Below, in pieces: positions 58,630 to 64,000 of a stretch of DNA of 64,000 nucleotides. Location of the stretch: contig SJRY01000312.1 of NCBI GenBank assembly GCA_011319805.1, positions 124,001 through 188,000 of the forward strand, read 5' to 3'. Position 1 is the stretch's first letter. The number at the start of each line of letters is the position of its first letter. The notes beneath the pieces are model-generated. The model was not told where the DNA came from, did not search any database, and saw only the letters and a list, made by a program, of their open reading frames with translations. This DNA is from Macrocybe gigantea (taxonomy: Eukaryota > Basidiomycota > Agaricomycetes > Agaricales > Callistosporiaceae). The position numbers and the translations under genes are program-made.

Positions 58630-60648
58630 ATGTTGCGAAAATACTTCCAAGCCTCAAGATCAGGTGCAGCCTGGCCCGTCTTGATCGTGATAACTTCTTC
58701 GACGGTCTTCACTCGTTTATCATATTTCTGCAGCTGTCATGAAAAGGAGGACACTATGGAAAGGGATGGAACTCACACGTTGACGCCGGGATCGGGAGCT
58801 TACAGCTATTTGACGTTGAGTAGTGTACCCGACGATGCGCTTGGCAGCCTCGGCATTCGTTTCAACTCTCAGAGCTCCAGTCAAAAACTTAGGTTGAGCC
58901 CAAGCCCAAGCTTCTCGGGACCGCTCGAGCTGGAAAAATAACAGGCCTTGAAGATAGCCTTCCGAAACATCTGGAAGCCCCCAACCACCTTCATCATGGC
59001 GATCGTGGAGCATGTCATCGTAGATCCTTTGGATGATGATCTTGTTCCAGCGGCGACCTTGATAGCCGGCATGGAAATCAAGTTGAGAAGTCGCAGGTGG
59101 GACTTCAGCGCCCACTTCACAAGCTGTTACGGATTCTAATGGAGCTGGTATGTAATCGATGAAATCTTCAGCGGTAGGCTTATCGTGAATAGCACGCCAT
59201 CGTCGCCTAACGGTATCCTTAAGAATGTCACCTCAGATCTGAACTCAAAATTAGTGGATAAGGGTACATACTTTCCACTCCCTATCAACCACCGTTGGTA
59301 TAGTAGCTTGTTGTGCTTTGATTTGATTTCGCTTCGCAGCTATCCCGGTCGCAGCCCTCCTCCTCCGCAGACCGCCGGAAACTTCCACCTGTTGAACTGC
59401 AAGCTTCTTCAGGGCTTCCTGAAATGCTAACATGATGATCTCGGGTGAAAGTGTCTGTTCAGCACCCAAAGGCGGATGTGGCCGAGCAGCGTTAGGAGAT
59501 GCTGCAGCATTAGGTTGCAAGGGTACTGAAGTTGGCATAGAGTTTTCAGGAGCGCGGGGTGACTGGGGAGGTGTGGAAGAGGGCTGTAGAGGAACGATTC
59601 CAAGGGATGGTCCTGGATTCTGCAGGATGCCCAGAAGGCGAGATCAGCTCCCTGATATCCGGGAGTGAGATAGCTTTGTTGGGGTCTCCTGCCCCACTAT
59701 CGTTGTTGGAGCTGGGTGGGATGACCTCTATTGCTGATTTAAAATGTTGGCACATAGTAAAAAAAGTGACATACGGTCTCGAGGTGTTTCTGCAACAGAA
59801 GGATTTCATTATCCCGGTCAGACTAGATGCATGCATTAGCAACAACATTGCAATAGGCCAATAAAACTCACCATTGTACGCTCATGGTCAACACACAGCA
59901 TTTCTACTTCTTCCTGTAGCTCTATGAGGCAAAAATTGGGGATATTATAGTCACAGAGTACACACCAGAGCCTTCTTTGCTTGCGATTCCACTCATGCCC
60001 TGTCCTCCTCCTTAGACAGATGTTAGCATCATCATTTCGGACGAGAACATGAACCTTACTAGTGCCTGGTAAGCAGAGCGCAAGCGGTCAACCTCATTTT
60101 CTGACTGGTAGATGTGGTCAATCATTTGTTTCTCGGTATCAGTGTTTTGTTGGATAAATTCATTCTTGAGGTTCTGTATCTCCTGCTGATGGCAAGCCTC
60201 AGCAGCTTTCAAGCTTTCCGTCATCGCTTTGCATTCAGCCTTCTTCAACTCCAGCTCAGCATACAAGACATGTAGGCTCTGTTGTATGGTGCTCTTCTCG
60301 ACCCTTTGTTGCACAGAGTGTAGGACATGTTTTTCTTTGGAAATGCGCAAACTTTCGCATAGCTGGTAAAGAAATGTGACTAATTTAGTTGCATATGAAA
60401 AAAGGCACAAACACATGTTATCCATCTGAATGTGACTAGGGCCTGCTATAGCAACATGTTTTCAGAAGGTAAATTCCGTTTCCTGAGTGGAGATCAGATA
60501 TGTCGGCTGACGAATAAGTGCAACATACCTCAGGCACTTGCCCACGTTTATATAGTATAAGCTCTTGTCCAGCATGGCTATCAGAATGCGGTGGCATTCC
60601 TGCTGCCTCTTCCGGTATAAGTAGCTCGGAATCATTGGACTGTGACAT
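58630..60648 (-). CDS. multi-exon coiled-coil hypothetical protein
   Basis: From ATG 60648, SNDSELLIPEEAAGMPPHSD and ILYKRGQVPE; a second exon (about 60365-60050) with AELELKKAECKAMTESLKAA and MIDHIYQSENEVDRLRSAYQ (coiled-coil); a third with NKAISLPDIRELISPSGHPA and AFQEALKKLAVQQVEVSGGL then a basic RRRRAATGIAAKRNQ patch; and a last with IYDDMLHDRHDEGGWGLPDV and SEGYLQGLLFFQLERSREAW. Coiled-coil plus basic patch suggests a nucleic-acid or scaffold role, but no family is named. No definite break, although joins near 59170-59280 and 58750 were not resolved. Confidence 0.5.
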
Positions 60649-60782
60649 GGAATCGTGAAAGTCTTGAAAGGTTGAAGAAGTTCATCAGAAGTTGAAGTGT
60701 GAAGTGTAAGGAGTGTGGTTCTAGAATTAGAGAAAGCACAAAGTCAGAGCAAGGGTTTAAGTCAATGAAAGATGGCAATTGC

Positions 60783-62358
60783 AATGGCCACGTCTGAGGA
60801 GGAATGCAGCGCAAGGGCAAATATTATATTCCCCTCAATTGTTGTTTCTATTGTTTGGTATTCAGAGCCTGATGCAATCCAAGGAAGGGAACTGAATTAT
60901 TGTCCTTTTGTTCCAATCTTGGCATCATTTGATCTAAGGGTAGATGACACAGCGTAACCTTCTCCGTAAGGTCAGTATGTCCTTGGCATAGAAAGGAGAG
61001 GTACTTGGTAATGAGGGTATATCCACCACAAGGTTTAGCCAGAATGGAAAGAGACAATTGTGATATTGTAATGAAGATTATACAATCAGATTACTGATCC
61101 CTTAGTTCATACTGCCAGTTCCACAGGAAGAGGAGTACGATGTCGACCTTGAAAGCAACGAATCCATGGCATGATCCTGACATTGAGACTGTCAAAAAAT
61201 CATAATTTCTGATATTTGCAAATTTACCTTGGCAGTTTACTGTCAAGGAGTCGCACATCGGATGGTCTGAGATTGACAAGTGATCCCTGGTGCTGCACCG
61301 ATGCTCGCATTATGACTAGATCACCTTGTATACCAAGCAATCCATTATGAGGAAGTCTAACGTGTCGCTTGAAGAAAACACAAAAGAGAGAAGTGCATTG
61401 CCGAACAGTGATGCGAAGGAAGAAGTCATGAACATGACTCTGTATCGGTGTGTCATCTAGGACATCTTTGACATATGGATATCGTGAACCTGAAGGGCAA
61501 GAAACCAGTGAATGGGTGTGGACCAAAACGTTGATAGGATTGGTATTATGAGAAGAGTACAGACGACTCCTGAGAAAGATGCTGCGAGTGCGCTATTTGT
61601 TGCTGATGAGCACGCGCTGGCATATGTCAACAAGAAGAAGATGTACCTTAAGAGGAGAAAGGTATCAGCATCGATTTACCATGGTATGATGGAGAGAATG
61701 TGCGAAGAAGGCAGTTATATGGTTATATATGCATGTATAGATCTTCATGTTGACAGGCAATGCAACAGGGGCGTCCATCACAGACAAAGGCCATAACTAG
61801 CATAAGGGAGAAGCCAATTGTTCCTTGATGGATGTATTGGCTTCGTCGTAACCTCCTTCCATCAACTGATTATGAGCAATGAAGAACAGATAAGTCAAGA
61901 TCTACCCACTTGAATAACTCAGTGCTGGCACCATCGTCGCCCCATTCTGTCGAATTACAATGAGAAATGGAGTAGATGGATCAGGGTCAACCCAGTTAAT
62001 GACAAATAGCTCTTTTGTACCGAAAAAAGAACAATAGAGCAGCAGAAAGGCTGCAGTTGATGGGTAGGTCTTGCTTCGGAATTGCTTGAGCAGCTGAAGG
62101 GTATCTACACGGGTCGGTAGTGAGTCGGAAGTTGATTCAACCAAACAGCAAGCATCTGGTTGAGCCGATGCAAGTGGAGGGAGGGAGGAGCGTAAGGTAG
62201 AAGACACCCATATCCTGCAAACATCATGTGTCATTACTTGGCCATGACAGAATCAACCAAAACGGGTGTCCGGACACGAAGACGCTGCGATATGAAGAAC
62301 AAGTGCTTTATTGTGAAATCAGACACCCCTTTGTCCTCGAGTTGAGTTCCATGGCTTG
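60783..62358 (+). repeat. left arm of second palindrome
   Basis: Position x pairs with 124783 minus x throughout. The arms run 60783-62358 and 62425-64000 with no net length difference at either end, and all open frames are mirrored exactly. The spacer is 66 bp (62359-62424). The right arm reaches the window edge, so the true outer boundary is unknown. Confidence 0.95.
61226..62234 (-). CDS. hypothetical gene, left palindrome copy
   Basis: Mirror of 62549-63557. It begins at ATG 62234 near the palindrome centre and is transcribed outward. See the right copy for motifs. Confidence 0.45.
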
Positions 62359-62424
62359 AATATAAACAGTAATGATGAAATAACTAACAAAAAATCAGAC
62401 CGTTTCCTTATCCTCCTGGATCTG

Positions 62425-64000
62425 CAAGCCATGGAACTCAACTCGAGGACAAAGGGGTGTCTGATTTCACAATAAAGCACTTGTTCTTCATATCGCAGCG
62501 TCTTCGTGTCCGGACACCCGTTTTGGTTGATTCTGTCATGGCCAAGTAATGACACATGATGTTTGCAGGATATGGGTGTCTTCTACCTTACGCTCCTCCC
62601 TCCCTCCACTTGCATCGGCTCAACCAGATGCTTGCTGTTTGGTTGAATCAACTTCCGACTCACTACCGACCCGTGTAGATACCCTTCAGCTGCTCAAGCA
62701 ATTCCGAAGCAAGACCTACCCATCAACTGCAGCCTTTCTGCTGCTCTATTGTTCTTTTTTCGGTACAAAAGAGCTATTTGTCATTAACTGGGTTGACCCT
62801 GATCCATCTACTCCATTTCTCATTGTAATTCGACAGAATGGGGCGACGATGGTGCCAGCACTGAGTTATTCAAGTGGGTAGATCTTGACTTATCTGTTCT
62901 TCATTGCTCATAATCAGTTGATGGAAGGAGGTTACGACGAAGCCAATACATCCATCAAGGAACAATTGGCTTCTCCCTTATGCTAGTTATGGCCTTTGTC
63001 TGTGATGGACGCCCCTGTTGCATTGCCTGTCAACATGAAGATCTATACATGCATATATAACCATATAACTGCCTTCTTCGCACATTCTCTCCATCATACC
63101 ATGGTAAATCGATGCTGATACCTTTCTCCTCTTAAGGTACATCTTCTTCTTGTTGACATATGCCAGCGCGTGCTCATCAGCAACAAATAGCGCACTCGCA
63201 GCATCTTTCTCAGGAGTCGTCTGTACTCTTCTCATAATACCAATCCTATCAACGTTTTGGTCCACACCCATTCACTGGTTTCTTGCCCTTCAGGTTCACG
63301 ATATCCATATGTCAAAGATGTCCTAGATGACACACCGATACAGAGTCATGTTCATGACTTCTTCCTTCGCATCACTGTTCGGCAATGCACTTCTCTCTTT
63401 TGTGTTTTCTTCAAGCGACACGTTAGACTTCCTCATAATGGATTGCTTGGTATACAAGGTGATCTAGTCATAATGCGAGCATCGGTGCAGCACCAGGGAT
63501 CACTTGTCAATCTCAGACCATCCGATGTGCGACTCCTTGACAGTAAACTGCCAAGGTAAATTTGCAAATATCAGAAATTATGATTTTTTGACAGTCTCAA
63601 TGTCAGGATCATGCCATGGATTCGTTGCTTTCAAGGTCGACATCGTACTCCTCTTCCTGTGGAACTGGCAGTATGAACTAAGGGATCAGTAATCTGATTG
63701 TATAATCTTCATTACAATATCACAATTGTCTCTTTCCATTCTGGCTAAACCTTGTGGTGGATATACCCTCATTACCAAGTACCTCTCCTTTCTATGCCAA
63801 GGACATACTGACCTTACGGAGAAGGTTACGCTGTGTCATCTACCCTTAGATCAAATGATGCCAAGATTGGAACAAAAGGACAATAATTCAGTTCCCTTCC
63901 TTGGATTGCATCAGGCTCTGAATACCAAACAATAGAAACAACAATTGAGGGGAATATAATATTTGCCCTTGCGCTGCATTCCTCCTCAGACGTGGCCATT
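62425..64000 (-). repeat. right arm of second palindrome (continues past window)
   Basis: Inverted copy of 60783-62358. The innermost shared words are ATGGCTTG on the left and CAAGCCAT on the right. Confidence 0.95.
62549..63557 (+). CDS. hypothetical gene, right palindrome copy
   Basis: Exon 1 from ATG 62549: DVCRIWVSSTLRSSLPPLAS, LLKQFRSKTYPSTAAFLLLY and FVINWVDPDPSTPFLIVIRQ, ending near a GTAGAT donor at 62877. A later exon (about 63255-63557) has HSLVSCPSGSRYPYVKDVLD, DTPIQSHVHDFFLRITVRQC and DLVIMRASVQHQGSLVNLRP, a pattern (YPYV..VLDD.PI..H.HDFF...RQC......GDLV.MR....NLRP.D) seen in Agaricomycete proteins of unknown role. The exons between (62.9-63.25 kb) were not resolved. It is head-to-head with the identical left copy, so both would share a promoter-size gap of about 315 bp that includes the palindrome centre. 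Confidence 0.45.

Overview
This window is nuclear DNA of a filamentous basidiomycete, most likely an Agaricomycete. Genes are broken by many 45-70 nt GT-AG introns. Recognisable host genes are fungal (kinetochore DSN1, splicing helicase PRP22, cystathionine gamma-lyase, acetyl-CoA synthetase). Mobile elements are of kinds common in mushrooms: a DIRS/Ngaro-type tyrosine-recombinase retrotransposon, a CACTA/Tnp2 transposase, a Ty3/Gypsy remnant and small TIR elements. Several families also expanded in Agaricomycetes are present: a JmjC-like oxygenase, a TET/JBP-like oxygenase, HNH nucleases, a Ulp1 protease and a caspase/CHAT-like protein. No bacterial or organellar genes, CRISPR arrays or convincing tRNA/rRNA genes were seen.

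Layout. 1-1.75 kb: minus-strand mosaic of decayed fragments (Q/H-rich, cystathionine gamma-lyase, acetyl-CoA synthetase). 1.75-2.8 kb: degenerate GC-rich repeats. 3.3-7.6 kb: a multi-exon JmjC-like gene. 7.95-9.95 kb: a PRP22 pseudogene with no Walker A. 10.6-20.2 kb: a nested transposon district. Two inverted copies of a ~240-bp repeat, each with outward hairpin-like motifs, enclose a Cys-rich finger ORF, an apparently intact DIRS-like element (Gag, RT-RNaseH, tyrosine recombinase) and a damaged TET/JBP-like gene; a 700-bp TA-flanked MITE sits inside the left repeat copy. 20.6-24.9 kb: a CACTA (Tnp2-like) transposase with one frameshift. 26-27.8 kb: a dsRBD-like repeat protein. 29-31 kb: DSN1, an apparently intact host gene. 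31.3-32.4 kb: a 1,041-bp TIR element. 32.9-34 kb: a gene interrupted by a 109-bp PRP22 exon-intron-exon piece.

35.2-36.9 kb holds the most striking gene. Its 474-residue product starts with a near copy of the histone H3 tail, followed by an all-cysteine PHD-like finger and a region resembling a caspase/CHAT protease with a candidate His/Cys pair. Tandem and minisatellite-like repeats lie upstream (37-39.6 kb), then a Gypsy remnant.

42.4-52.3 kb: a 2.81-kb nearly identical inverted repeat. Each arm carries HNH-nuclease genes and a small gene, and the arms flank a 3.37-kb centre with a Ulp1-type protease gene. 53.9-57.6 kb: a kinase fragment and a frameshifted coiled-coil gene. 58.6-60.65 kb: a multi-exon coiled-coil gene. 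60.78-64 kb: a second palindrome, with arms of at least 1,576 bp and a 66-bp spacer, carrying two head-to-head copies of one gene and running off the window end.

Overall this looks like a repeat-rich accessory compartment in which a few intact genes sit among transposons, inverted duplications and broken copies of housekeeping genes. Exon boundaries and reading frames were worked out by eye; family assignments come from motif recognition, not database searches.
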